A stretch of DNA of 22,542 bases from positions 1 through 22,542 of the IMG/VR virus record IMGVR_UViG_3300047284_000560; one strand, written 5' to 3'. This document shows, in pieces, positions 14,700 through 20,263 of the stretch; position 1 is the first letter of the stretch; every line of letters begins with the position of its first letter. The notes under the pieces are model-generated. The model made no database searches and was not told where the DNA came from. It saw nothing but the letters and a program-made list of their open reading frames with translations. Source of the DNA: a virus. The position numbers and the translations under genes are program-made.

Positions 14700-15153
14700 C
14701 TTGCAAAGCTTCCTGCAGGAGCCCGTTGGCCAACGGCTTGCCAGTATCCTCGTCAATGCTGGCACCATCGTGGATTCCGTTCACTGTCTTAAGTGAGTTG
14801 AAGCACTTAAGGCGCTTGGCAGAATGTCAGGGCCGCACCCTGTTTGTTTCCTAATGCGGAAACATTCTGCCGCTTGTCTCTTCTGGTGATGAAAGCTGGT
14901 TCGATTCCAGCGTGAGGCGTGATAAGCTAAAGATACGTTTACCCTGCGAAGGGTGCATGCAAGCCATCCAGGAAACGGGGGATGGGGACCATGGAGGAAC
15001 GGTCATGAACAAGCTCATGCTTGTGAAGCTGCAGCTCCTGAAGGCCGCAAGGCTTCATCAGGCGCAGTTGGCTTCAGTTTACGGCTACCGCCCTTGTGTA
15101 GCCTGAAGGCTACATCCAGCCGCCTTTGTCAATTTGACAGGGGCGGTATTTTT
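14700..15153 (+). ncRNA. Candidate large structured noncoding RNA, ending in an intrinsic terminator
   Basis: The plus strand is covered with helices: CCGTTGG/CCAACGG (14723-14736); TGCCAG/CTGGCA (14739-14764); a 10-bp stem 14786-14795/14804-14813; a three-way junction closed by GGCAGAAT/ATTCTGCC (14818-14871) holding CAGGG/CCCTG and GTTTCC/GGAAAC; a tRNA-type T-arm (14895-14911); ACCCT-GCGA-AGGGT with a GNRA loop (14941-14954); ACAAGC/GCTTGT (15009-15024); a GCAA-capped hairpin (15037-15062); TGTAGCC/GGCTACA (15097-15114). It ends in the terminator at 15120-15153. GNRA loops and the T-loop exist only on this strand. This recalls the ornate phage RNAs (GOLLD, ROOL) found near tRNA genes, but no homology is claimed. 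Confidence 0.55.
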
Positions 15154-15277
15154 GTCCGCGATAGACAAGCCAGCGAGAAGGCAGGTGAAGAAGTTGCCAC
15201 CAAACAGAAAAGGCTTCGTGCTCTTCTTCCATGAAATAAGGAAGGCCACGATAGACAAGGCGAGTCATGGGGACCAT
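15110..15277 (-). CDS. Small protein with two LVYRG motifs
   Basis: 55 residues from the ATG at 15277, with GAAGGA about eight bases upstream. A second in-frame ATG at 15268 gives 52. The sequence MVPMTRLVYRGLPYFMEEEH is followed by 'AFSVWWQLLHLPSRWLVYRGQKYRPCQIDKGGWM'. The repeated 'LVYRG..Y' resembles the YRG motif of short cyanobacterial and cyanophage proteins (DUF4278-like), here present twice. It is the last of a leftward set of small genes. Its final codons lie across the plus-strand terminator stem, so coding and terminator share DNA. Function unknown. Confidence 0.55.
   Translation of the reverse strand: MVPMTRLVYRGLPYFMEEEHEAFSVWWQLLHLPSRWLVYRGQKYRPCQIDKGGWM
15120..15153 (+). terminator. 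Strong intrinsic terminator, plus strand
   Basis: CCGCC TTTGTCA, loop ATT, TGACAGG GGCGG makes a 12-bp stem with two G-T pairs, followed by TATTTTTG. The T-run is only on the plus strand, so it ends the packaging operon and structured RNA transcript. Its first bases (15120-15122) can also pair with 15082-15084 in a CGGCT/AGCCG helix, so an alternative fold could weaken it. Confidence 0.8.
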
Positions 15278-15350
15278 GCGCTTTCCTTCAAGCTATCTCG
15301 CGAGCTTTGTAGCAATTGTTACACCACTTACTTTATAGATTAAGAAATTA

Positions 15351-15551
15351 TTAACCATTTTCTTCTTGCTTGTGAATGTAGGTTTTTAGTTCGTGCAAGT
15401 ATGCTCTGAGTGCTGCCGCCTTTTCAAGGTGCCAGGGATCACGATGGAGAAAGTAAAGCTCCATGTGATTATCAATAGCTTTCAGGCAATTATGAATGGG
15501 CGCGTTCCAGCGTGAGCGCACTGGAGTGTTGAACGTCCGACGCTCGTCCAT
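15351..15551 (-). CDS. Small protein of cyanophage type, unknown function
   Basis: 66 residues, MDERRTFNTPVRSRWNAPIH, then 'LKAIDNHMELYFLHRDPWHLEKAAALRAYLHELKTYIHKQEENG'. The C-terminal part is a well-formed amphipathic helix pair ('DPWHLEKAAALRAYLHELKTYIHKQE'), a pattern common in small cyanophage proteins. Its first 62 bases overlap the end of the metallophosphoesterase gene in another frame. A later start at the internal Met (MELYF) would avoid the overlap. It is followed by 74 bases before the YRG gene. No function can be assigned. Confidence 0.55.
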   Translation of the reverse strand: MDERRTFNTPVRSRWNAPIHNCLKAIDNHMELYFLHRDPWHLEKAAALRAYLHELKTYIHKQEENG

Positions 15552-16089
15552 TGGCCTTGAAATAAGCCTTGATGTCTTCTAATGCTACCGGCTCAAAATC
15601 GTTTCTTTCCAAGCAAGCATTAAAATAGCGCCTATCCACTTGCCCGTCATCTGTATAGACAAGATGGCTATGGAGGTGGCCGTGGACATTGCCGCGATAA
15701 TGCCCGACAAGCCCTCCTGGATGCACGGGAATGTGCGTGAAGATGAGGCCGCCGAGCATGGTGCTGTCGCCATGGTGAAAATAGGCGCCGCGAATGTCGT
15801 CGAAGTATTGAAGATAGAGCTTGGCTGGCAGGCGGTCGTGGTTGCCAGCAATCAAAACCTTCCTTCCATTGAATCGCTCCATTAGGCGCAAACCAGTTTT
15901 AGAAAAAGCAATGTCGCCCAAACAGTACACTGTGTCTTTCTTGTTCACTTTCTTGTTCCATCGATCTTCTAAATCCTGCTGCATCTCCTCTAAACAAGAA
16001 TAAGGACGCAATGGAGAGCCGTCAGGGGCGGCGAAAGAAAGAATCTTTGCGTGGTCAATGTGAATGTCTGAAGTAATAAAAGCGCTCAT
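15490..16089 (-). CDS. Calcineurin-like metallophosphoesterase
   Basis: 199 residues. Every metal-site motif of the family is present in order: 'TSDIHIDH' (Asp8, His10), 'YCLGDIAF' (Asp59), 'IAGNHDRL' (Asn83, His84, Asp85), 'IFTHIPVHP' (His119) and 'VHGHLHSH' (His136-Gly-His138). The enzyme hydrolyses phosphomono- or diesters using two metal ions. Phage versions of this size are common, but their substrates are mostly unknown; nucleotides or nucleic-acid ends are plausible. It begins 5 bases after the stop of the upstream small gene. The C-terminal 20 residues are low-complexity and may extend beyond the domain. Confidence 0.88.
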   Translation of the reverse strand: MSAFITSDIHIDHAKILSFAAPDGSPLRPYSCLEEMQQDLEDRWNKKVNKKDTVYCLGDIAFSKTGLRLMERFNGRKVLIAGNHDRLPAKLYLQYFDDIRGAYFHHGDSTMLGGLIFTHIPVHPGGLVGHYRGNVHGHLHSHLVYTDDGQVDRRYFNACLERNDFEPVALEDIKAYFKANGRASDVQHSSALTLERAHS

Positions 16090-16094
16090 GGTGA

Positions 16095-16319
16095 TCAGTG
16101 CTTTTCGTAAACCACTTTTCTTCGCACGGAAGAGGGGTGATCTTCTAACTCATGCAAACGATCAAGAGCTTGGTCAAATGTGCTAAACCAGCCCCTGGCG
16201 TCCCAGACAAAAGGAAAAACGCGCTCCTGCACTTCATAGATGGGATCCCATGGCCGCACGGCGCTTGGACGTTGAATAATGCGAAATTTTGGACCACGCA
16301 GCAAATTAAGAATTTTCAT
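16095..16319 (-). CDS. Small protein, unknown function
   Basis: 74 residues, MKILNLLRGPKFRIIQRPSA, then 'VRPWDPIYEVQERVFPFVWDARGWFSTFDQALDRLHELEDHPSSVRRKVVYEKH'. The beta-rich middle followed by a 'FSTFDQALDRLHEL' helix looks like a small two-part domain in which a modified residue string is displayed with 'F.t.eeAl..l..l', frequent in phage hypothetical proteins. Its ATG shares one base with the previous stop (TAATG) and its TGA is five bases before the metallophosphoesterase ATG, so it is in a tight operon. Function unknown. Confidence 0.68.
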   Translation of the reverse strand: MKILNLLRGPKFRIIQRPSAVRPWDPIYEVQERVFPFVWDARGWFSTFDQALDRLHELEDHPSSVRRKVVYEKH

Positions 16320-16522
16320 TAGTAGTAAAGAGGAGGAACAGCGCTATCGCCAGGTTCAACACACTTGAAGCCTGGAGAAAGAAGCTCTTGCTTTGCCTGT
16401 AAGTAGCCCCAGGCCGCTGCCCGGTCTGCAATGCTGCTGAACACGCCGTATGGACCCACTCCAGCACTGCATTCCAGCCACTTCCTCACCAAATCGTCTG
16501 AAGGTCTCGGAGGGATGTTCAC
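16319..16522 (-). CDS. Small protein with 'PPRPSDDLVRKWLE' start, cyanophage type
   Basis: 67 residues from a GTG at 16522: 'MNIPPRPSDDLVRKWLECSAG', then 'FSSIADRAAAWGYLQAKQELL'. Short proteins that open with 'PP.P...LV..W' and continue with an 'A...A..WGA..EL' helix are very common, in many copies, in cyanophage genomes; that similarity is a main reason for the proposed host. No Shine-Dalgarno is apparent. It heads the leftward small-gene operon, just downstream of the tRNA-like elements. Function unknown. Confidence 0.68.
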   Translation of the reverse strand: MNIPPRPSDDLVRKWLECSAGVGPYGVFSSIADRAAAWGYLQAKQELLSPGFKCVEPGDSAVPPLYY

Positions 16523-16567
16523 AAGAGAGCTGAGGCAAGCCCCAGTTTACTACGGTTCAATGGAAAG

Positions 16568-16635
16568 GGCTCTTCCAGGAATCGAACCCGGCATTCTGGG
16601 CTATCGGCCCAACGTGTATCCAACACCAAAGAGCA
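16568..16635 (-). tRNA. tRNA-like element (Ile-GAU-like), degenerate
   Basis: Reads as a 68-base cloverleaf: acceptor TGCTCTT/AAGAGCC (6 of 7 paired, first pair mismatched), D-stem GTGT/ACAC with only a five-base loop, anticodon stem TTGGG/CCCAG with loop CCGATAG (GAT in the anticodon position), T-arm CCGGG-TTCGATT-CCTGG fully paired. Position 33 is C instead of the near-universal T. A 5-bp TGGGC/GCCCA alternative would shrink the loop to five bases. It may be a decayed tRNA or a tRNA-mimic in a larger RNA. Confidence 0.4.
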
Positions 16636-16677
16636 AGAACGGTCCTCAGCATGACAAGTGCCAAGTTCAGACCGTAG

Positions 16678-16757
16678 GGGAAAGGATGGAATCGAACCAT
16701 CTACACCAAAGAGATTTAGCCCCCTCAGCAGCCAGAGCCCAGTCTGGCATCTTTCCC
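16678..16757 (-). tRNA. tRNA-like element with perfect acceptor and T arms
   Basis: 80 bases. Acceptor GGGAAAG/CTTTCCC is perfect (7 of 7). D-arm is GCCAG/CTGGC around ACTGGGCT, which carries the GG. T-arm GATGG-TTCGATT-CCATC is perfect. The middle does not fold cleanly: the best anticodon stem AGGGG/CTCTT (two G-T pairs) gives loop GCTAAAT, so TAA (Leu), again with C at position 33 and four extra bases after the D-arm. It shares the 11-mer CTCTTTGGTGT with the neighbouring tRNA-like element. Decoding ability is doubtful. Confidence 0.42.
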
Positions 16758-17129
16758 AGTGACCCCCAGGTTTGTGCGTCATCCGGCGTCCCGGAGCTAG
16801 GCATAGGGGGTGTTGCATGATGCAAGGCTTCAGGGCCTTGCTTGCTTCAGAGCGTTTCATGCAGGTCCGTCGAGCTTGCCAAGTGGGTCGAGGGCTCAAC
16901 CGTGGACCAAACGGGCAGGGGTGATCAATCCCCTGGCCTGGAAACCCAGGACTTAGTTGCAAACCAGCAACGTTCGAAGAAGGTCCGAACCAGAATCGAC
17001 GCAGTGCCCATTCCTGCTGGCTGCACACTACCGACAGAGCAGTAGTGGTGGTAGACGATGGAGCAAGCGTGAGGGTCATCCGGGATTTGTTCCCAGTGAC
17101 GCACAGAGGCTTGCCCTCCGTCGCTTGAC
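16758..17129 (-). ncRNA. Candidate structured RNA upstream of the tRNA-like elements
   Basis: No convincing gene lies here, but the minus strand folds densely: TGCATGA/TCATGCA (16814-16863) enclosing GCAAGGC/GCCTTGC; GGTCC/GGACC (16864-16908) enclosing a 6-bp hairpin; CAGGGG/CCCCTG (16916-16935); CCTGG/CCAGG (16937-16950); GTTGC/GCAAC (16956-16971); CACTAC/GTAGTG near 17031-17052. The 11-mer TTCCCAGTGAC occurs at both 16753 and 17090, and GTCATCCGG is also repeated. With the two tRNA-like elements it may be one RNA of about 560 bases from the extended -10 at 17130. Confidence 0.45.
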
Positions 17130-17138
17130 ACTATAGCA
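17130..17138 (-). promoter_or_regulatory. Extended -10 promoter candidate for the structured RNA
   Basis: The minus strand reads TGC TATAGT, an extended -10 (TGn TATAAT with one mismatch). The -35 position has no good match, as is normal for extended -10 promoters. It lies downstream of the nrdB terminator and would start a transcript near 17123 that runs through the hairpin-rich region and tRNA-like elements. Confidence 0.4.
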
Positions 17139-17229
17139 CTAAGCGCGGCCGTAGGAAGGCAGGCTTGTATTGGGCTTGGGGATTTCTCGTCCAAGCAGCT
17201 CGCCGTTAAGCCTTTCTGCCATGTCCCAT

Positions 17230-17255
17230 AAGAAAGGCGGAGCATTAACCCCGCC
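17230..17255 (-). terminator. Intrinsic terminator after nrdB
   Basis: On the minus strand GGCGGGG pairs with CTCCGCC (one G-T pair) around a six-base loop, followed by TTTCTT. It lies 40 bases after the nrdB stop and separates the nrd transcript from the downstream structured RNA region. Confidence 0.7.
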
Positions 17256-17294
17256 AGTCCAGCATAGGTAAATAGGTAAATGCTTTGGCCGACT

Positions 17295-18029
17295 CTAAGA
17301 ATACATAGGAAGGGAAGTCGCGGGTGCCTCGAAGAACGCCACGGCCCTGCTATTTCTGCTGACAGCCATCTCAGGAGCCTTACCAGTCCAAAACAAAGAG
17401 CGAGATTGACGCAGCCAGAAATCTTTGTTCAGCCATTGATTAGACGATGCACCAAGATCATCAAAAAGCCAAGCAACAGTAGCAGCGCGAAGCTTGTCAA
17501 GGCTTTGACTTTCCTTTTCTCCCAGCTCCTTGCTCACCATTGCATTGACCACGGTATGAATTCTTTCATCTCTTGAGATGTCTTGCGACACGGTGCGCAT
17601 GCCCACGTCACCCGTCTGCCTGAAAAACGGAAGCGCCACGAAAAAAACAGAGCGTTCCATAATGCCTGCCTTGAGAATGGGATGAGCAGGGTGCTCGTTC
17701 CAAGCTTTCAAAATGCTCATCACTTCACGCTCTGACTTTGCGTCAGTACCGTGGGCATCGGCCACGTAGTTCAAAGCCTCCAAGTGGCGGTCCTCATCGT
17801 CCTGGTTAGAACGAAGAGTCTCAATAAGGCCAGGGGTGGAGGGCAGTTCACGCTTCATGCCCTCCTCAAGAAGCTCCTTTACGGGAATTTCAAGATGGCG
17901 CAATGCCAAAGCCTTAAGCAAAGTGTTTTCAGCGCCCTCTGTCACCTGTCCTTTTGCCACTTGCACAGGCGTCCATGCACGCTTTTTGGCAAGGACATTC
18001 AAATAGGGACTCTGCTGGGAGGTGATCAT
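17295..18029 (-). CDS. nrdB: Ribonucleotide reductase class I small subunit, short cyanophage type
   Basis: 244 residues from the ATG at 18029 (MITSQQSPYLNVLAKKRAW). The frame stays open to 18224, but that extension covers the nrdA end and a terminator and reads as noise. It is a ferritin-like subunit holding the dimetal cofactor that starts catalysis in NrdA. Helices carry 'DDEDRHLEALNYV' (Glu79, His82), 'AGIMERSVFF' (Glu125) and 'SRDERIHTVV' (Glu155, His158); the first-helix ligand is among Glu31-Glu47. The residue four after His82, the radical Tyr in E. coli NrdB, is Leu86. It is about 130 residues shorter than the E. coli protein. The C-terminal '...LPMYS' would dock on NrdA. It follows nrdA. 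Confidence 0.85.
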   Translation of the reverse strand: MITSQQSPYLNVLAKKRAWTPVQVAKGQVTEGAENTLLKALALRHLEIPVKELLEEGMKRELPSTPGLIETLRSNQDDEDRHLEALNYVADAHGTDAKSEREVMSILKAWNEHPAHPILKAGIMERSVFFVALPFFRQTGDVGMRTVSQDISRDERIHTVVNAMVSKELGEKESQSLDKLRAATVAWLFDDLGASSNQWLNKDFWLRQSRSLFWTGKAPEMAVSRNSRAVAFFEAPATSLPMYS

Positions 18030-18055
18030 ATTCAGGAAAGCGATGGAAAAGAATG

Positions 18056-18080
18056 AAAAAGGGGAAGAAACTCCCCCTTT
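18056..18080 (-). terminator. Terminator-like hairpin between nrdA and nrdB
   Basis: On the minus strand AAAGGGG pairs with CCCCTTT around a nine-base loop, followed by TT. It lies between the nrdA stop (18103) and the nrdB start (18029). It could partly end the nrdA transcript, lowering nrdB, or protect the nrdA 3' end. The T-run is inside the stem, so strength is uncertain. Confidence 0.5.
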
Positions 18081-18102
18081 GTAAAGAACTATGGAGAGAA
18101 AA

Positions 18103-19551
18103 TTATTCAGCGCAGCTAGAGCAGAAGCCTGCATCCAAACTGCAAGTAACAACCTCTCCAGAAGGCTCGCTATCTTCGAGTCCAAATATGCTCTTGAAGT
18201 CGTCATCAAGAGCGGCGTAAGCATCGTCCTTTCTTTGCATGTCAGACATGACTTGCAAGGAATAGTACATGCTTGTCTGAGGAGAGTCTAGCCAATCTTG
18301 AAGGAACTCTCGATCGTAAGTAACCAAATCTCCCCATGTGTTCATGGAGTAACCGTGAAAAAGGCCAGTGGCTTGATACAAACGCACGAGTTCATTCACG
18401 ACAAGAACGTAAGTGTTCCAGCCAACTTGTTCCGCAATTTCTACTTCCCCATAGTCAAAACTTTCCACGCCAAAGGTGCCAGAGTCCCTATCAACAAGCC
18501 GTCCAATGGGAGGGGCAATTTCAGGGGCAGTCGTAAAGCCTGCCTTGTCTAAATAGCGATAAGAGCAAGAGGCGGTGGGGGCAATGCAGAAGGCGCGATG
18601 CATGCCATGTTCACGAGCAATCTTTGCCGCCGCTTCAATGCCATCGCGAATGGCTGCTGCAGCCTTGCCAGCAGGCTTCTCGCTCCAGTAGTGGCACCAT
18701 GGATGGGGATCATCATCATTCAGGGCCTCCAGAGCCTTCCCGAAGTCTTCGTAAGAAATGCCATGGAGGGAAAGGAAGTTGGCAAGACCAAGCATGCCAA
18801 GGCCCACTTGCTTATCAATAGAAGGGGGAAGGTATTCGCCAGTGTCACCAACGCCTGTGCTGGGATGGAGATTGCACAATTGCTTCATGCCCTTAACAAA
18901 AGCTTCTTCTACTTCATCGATGTCGCAAGCACCCATGTTGACGTGCTGAAGAAGGCAAGTGCCACGGTGAGGAAGATAAACTTCAAGGCAGACATTGGCA
19001 CGGATGCGCTTTCCTTCTTGATCGTATCGAATTTTGTTCAGCCAAATATCGCCAGAAGCGATGCCTTTTAGCAGCTCATCAATGAGTTCTTGAGAAGAGT
19101 TCTCAATAAACTGCTCATCCACATTCACACACCTTTTCACCCATGGAAGCTCTTGGCGGGAGGCTTTGATGAAATCAAGAATGTCAGGGTGCGTATAGTC
19201 AAGATGAAGCACTACGGCCCCATTTTTATATCGTCCGCCCCTGCGCAGAATCTCATTGAGCGTGGAATAGATTTTGCCAAAGCTGATAGGACCACTTGCA
19301 ACAAGGCCCTTGCCATTTTCCTCGCCTTTTCCGCGCAGCTCTGACAAATGCACTGCTACTCCTGCGCCATTACGCAAACCATGGGAAACAAAACGCCACG
19401 ATGCTTCGATGCCATTTTCCCCTTCCATTGAATCATCCACGACGAAGACCGTGCAGCTCACGGGCAGTCTTCCATCGGCTTCATCAATCCAGCTTTGCAC
19501 CCGGCCAGTGCGGGCAATTTTGTCGCATTTTGCTTGTTCCTTGAGCTTCAT
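18103..19551 (-). CDS. nrdA: Ribonucleotide reductase class I large subunit, short cyanophage type
   Basis: 482 residues. It reduces ribonucleotides to deoxyribonucleotides. Present: Cys33 in 'LPVSCTVF' (redox cysteine), 'RANVCLEVYLP' with Asn186-Cys188-Glu190 (thiyl radical site), Cys199 in 'GTCLLQHVNMGA' (partner cysteine), 'APTASCSYRY' and 'APEIAPPIG' (substrate loops), 'TSMYYSLQ' with the Tyr429-Tyr430 pair of the radical path, and a C-terminal 'CSLDAGFCSSCAE' tail. The Tyr pair shows a class I enzyme working with NrdB, not class II. The N-terminal ATP-cone and helical domain (about 200 residues of the E. coli protein) are absent, so activity control by dATP at that site is lost. Flanked by terminators. 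Confidence 0.92.
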   Translation of the reverse strand: MKLKEQAKCDKIARTGRVQSWIDEADGRLPVSCTVFVVDDSMEGENGIEASWRFVSHGLRNGAGVAVHLSELRGKGEENGKGLVASGPISFGKIYSTLNEILRRGGRYKNGAVVLHLDYTHPDILDFIKASRQELPWVKRCVNVDEQFIENSSQELIDELLKGIASGDIWLNKIRYDQEGKRIRANVCLEVYLPHRGTCLLQHVNMGACDIDEVEEAFVKGMKQLCNLHPSTGVGDTGEYLPPSIDKQVGLGMLGLANFLSLHGISYEDFGKALEALNDDDPHPWCHYWSEKPAGKAAAAIRDGIEAAAKIAREHGMHRAFCIAPTASCSYRYLDKAGFTTAPEIAPPIGRLVDRDSGTFGVESFDYGEVEIAEQVGWNTYVLVVNELVRLYQATGLFHGYSMNTWGDLVTYDREFLQDWLDSPQTSMYYSLQVMSDMQRKDDAYAALDDDFKSIFGLEDSEPSGEVVTCSLDAGFCSSCAE

Positions 19552-19555
19552 AAGA

Positions 19556-19579
19556 CAACAAAAGGGGCCTCGGCCCCTA
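19556..19579 (-). terminator. Intrinsic terminator upstream of nrdA
   Basis: On the minus strand AGGGGCC and GGCCCCT pair tightly (two-base nominal loop, so the inner pair must open), followed by TTTTGTTGT. It ends the transcript of the small gene stopping at 19624, 45 bases upstream, so nrdA should have its own promoter or depend on read-through. Confidence 0.72.
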
Positions 19580-19623
19580 GGAGATCAACCACAGCAGACT
19601 AGCGTAAAAATGCACCTTCCTCG

Positions 19624-19812
19624 CTAGTCACATAAGCCTTCAGGATCGCTTCCGCTTTGGGCATCTTTTGCAAATAATATTGCTTCATTGCGAGAACGAA
19701 AGTAATAAGGCTGGCCAGCATGAGCAATAAACCAACAATAGCCTGGCCTTGAATGGGCGGGCCATACTTTCACTGCTCCTACCATAAAGGGCGCTGGTAA
19801 ATCGTCGAACAT
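19624..19812 (-). CDS. Small protein, unknown function
   Basis: 62 residues from the ATG at 19812: MFDDLPAPFMVGAVKVWPAH, then 'SRPGYCWFIAHAGQPYYFRSRNEAILFAKDAQSGSDPEGLCD'. An ATG at 19833 would add seven residues, but it sits in the loop of the preceding terminator, so 19812 is preferred. The 'Y.F.S..EAI.FA' segment recalls small phage proteins that pair a beta sheet with one helix. It is a single gene between two terminators. Function unknown. Confidence 0.62.
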   Translation of the reverse strand: MFDDLPAPFMVGAVKVWPAHSRPGYCWFIAHAGQPYYFRSRNEAILFAKDAQSGSDPEGLCD

Positions 19813-19845
19813 AACAAAGCCCCAGTCTTCCATTAAGACTAGGGC
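19812..19845 (-). terminator. Intrinsic terminator after the 127-residue protein gene
   Basis: On the minus strand GCCCT-AGTCTT pairs with AAGACT-GGGGC (10 pairs, one mismatch) around a five-base loop, followed by TTTGTT. It lies 29 bases past the stop at 19875. The next gene's start (19812) lies directly at its T-run, and a false upstream ATG lies in its loop. Confidence 0.72.
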
Positions 19846-19874
19846 ATGGCAATGGGAAGAAAAAGAAGCGATTG

Positions 19875-20258
19875 TTACGAAATAACGCCTGGCTTAACAA
19901 AAGCTTTGAACTTGTTGCCCAAGAGCGTAATAAAATCGCCTGACAGTCCTTCTTCAATGAGCTCCTCTTTGAGCCAGAGATAGACAAGAGCAAAAACTGT
20001 CTCCGTGGCATCTTCGCTTGTCATCCATTCGTCAGGGTCATCAAGCTTGTCCATTACTGCACAAACTTTGTCATAAATGAAAGGACCTTCTTCGTCTTCT
20101 TTTTCTTGGTCGCGCAGAGCAGCAAGATAGCCAAAAGCAGCAGCAGTGGCCTTGTCTTTGCAAATGTCAAAGCCTTCAAAACGCTTCTTCAGGGCAGGCA
20201 GTTCAGCATCGCTTGCATGGTCCATAGCAAGAGCGAACAGTTCTTCGTCGAAGGGCAT
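19875..20258 (-). CDS. Acidic helical protein, unknown function
   Basis: 127 residues from the ATG at 20258: MPFDEELFALAMDHASDAEL, then a charged helical segment 'PALKKRFEGFDICKDKATAAAFGYLAALRDQEKEDEEGPFIYDKVCAVMDKL', then 'DATETVFALVYLWLKEELIEEGLSGDFITLLGNKFKAF'. Mostly helical, with an acidic face. I see no catalytic motif. The start is five bases after the upstream stop with 'TGATCACC' between, the same junction as at the metallophosphoesterase gene. A longer reading from 20285 overlaps the upstream gene. Function unknown. Confidence 0.65.
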   Translation of the reverse strand: MPFDEELFALAMDHASDAELPALKKRFEGFDICKDKATAAAFGYLAALRDQEKEDEEGPFIYDKVCAVMDKLDDPDEWMTSEDATETVFALVYLWLKEELIEEGLSGDFITLLGNKFKAFVKPGVIS

Positions 20259-20263
20259 GGTGA

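Noticed and set aside
14818-14927. tmRNA or complete tRNA in the first structured RNA
   Set aside because: No tag-peptide frame resembling cyanobacterial or other tmRNA tags was found, and no 5' tRNA half pairs properly with the T-arm flank.
14939-15058. 39-codon minus-strand ORF in the first structured RNA
   Set aside because: No Shine-Dalgarno and no recognisable pattern; the plus-strand RNA features explain the region better.
14984-15280. Direct repeat ATGGGGACCATG (about 14983 and 15267)
   Set aside because: Only 12 bases, partly palindromic (GGACC/CCATG content), one copy in the RNA and one at the start of the YRG gene; no element boundary or target duplication is seen.
16925-17245. 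106-codon ORF on the minus strand over the hairpin-rich region
   Set aside because: Composition rich in Ser, Cys and His with no domain-like pattern, no Shine-Dalgarno, and it crosses the nrdB terminator and many hairpins. The structured RNA explanation is better, but it cannot be fully excluded.
17139-17294. In-frame open stretch of 51 codons after the nrdB stop ('WTGGVNAPPFLWDMAERLNGELLGREIPKP')
   Set aside because: It looks somewhat protein-like, but there is no start codon except an ATG giving 27 residues, and it contains the nrdB terminator. Stop read-through would be needed and nothing supports it.
18030-18224. 65-residue N-terminal extension of NrdB
   Set aside because: It overlaps the end of nrdA and a terminator hairpin, reads as hydrophobic noise, and the ATG at 18029 gives a family-like start.
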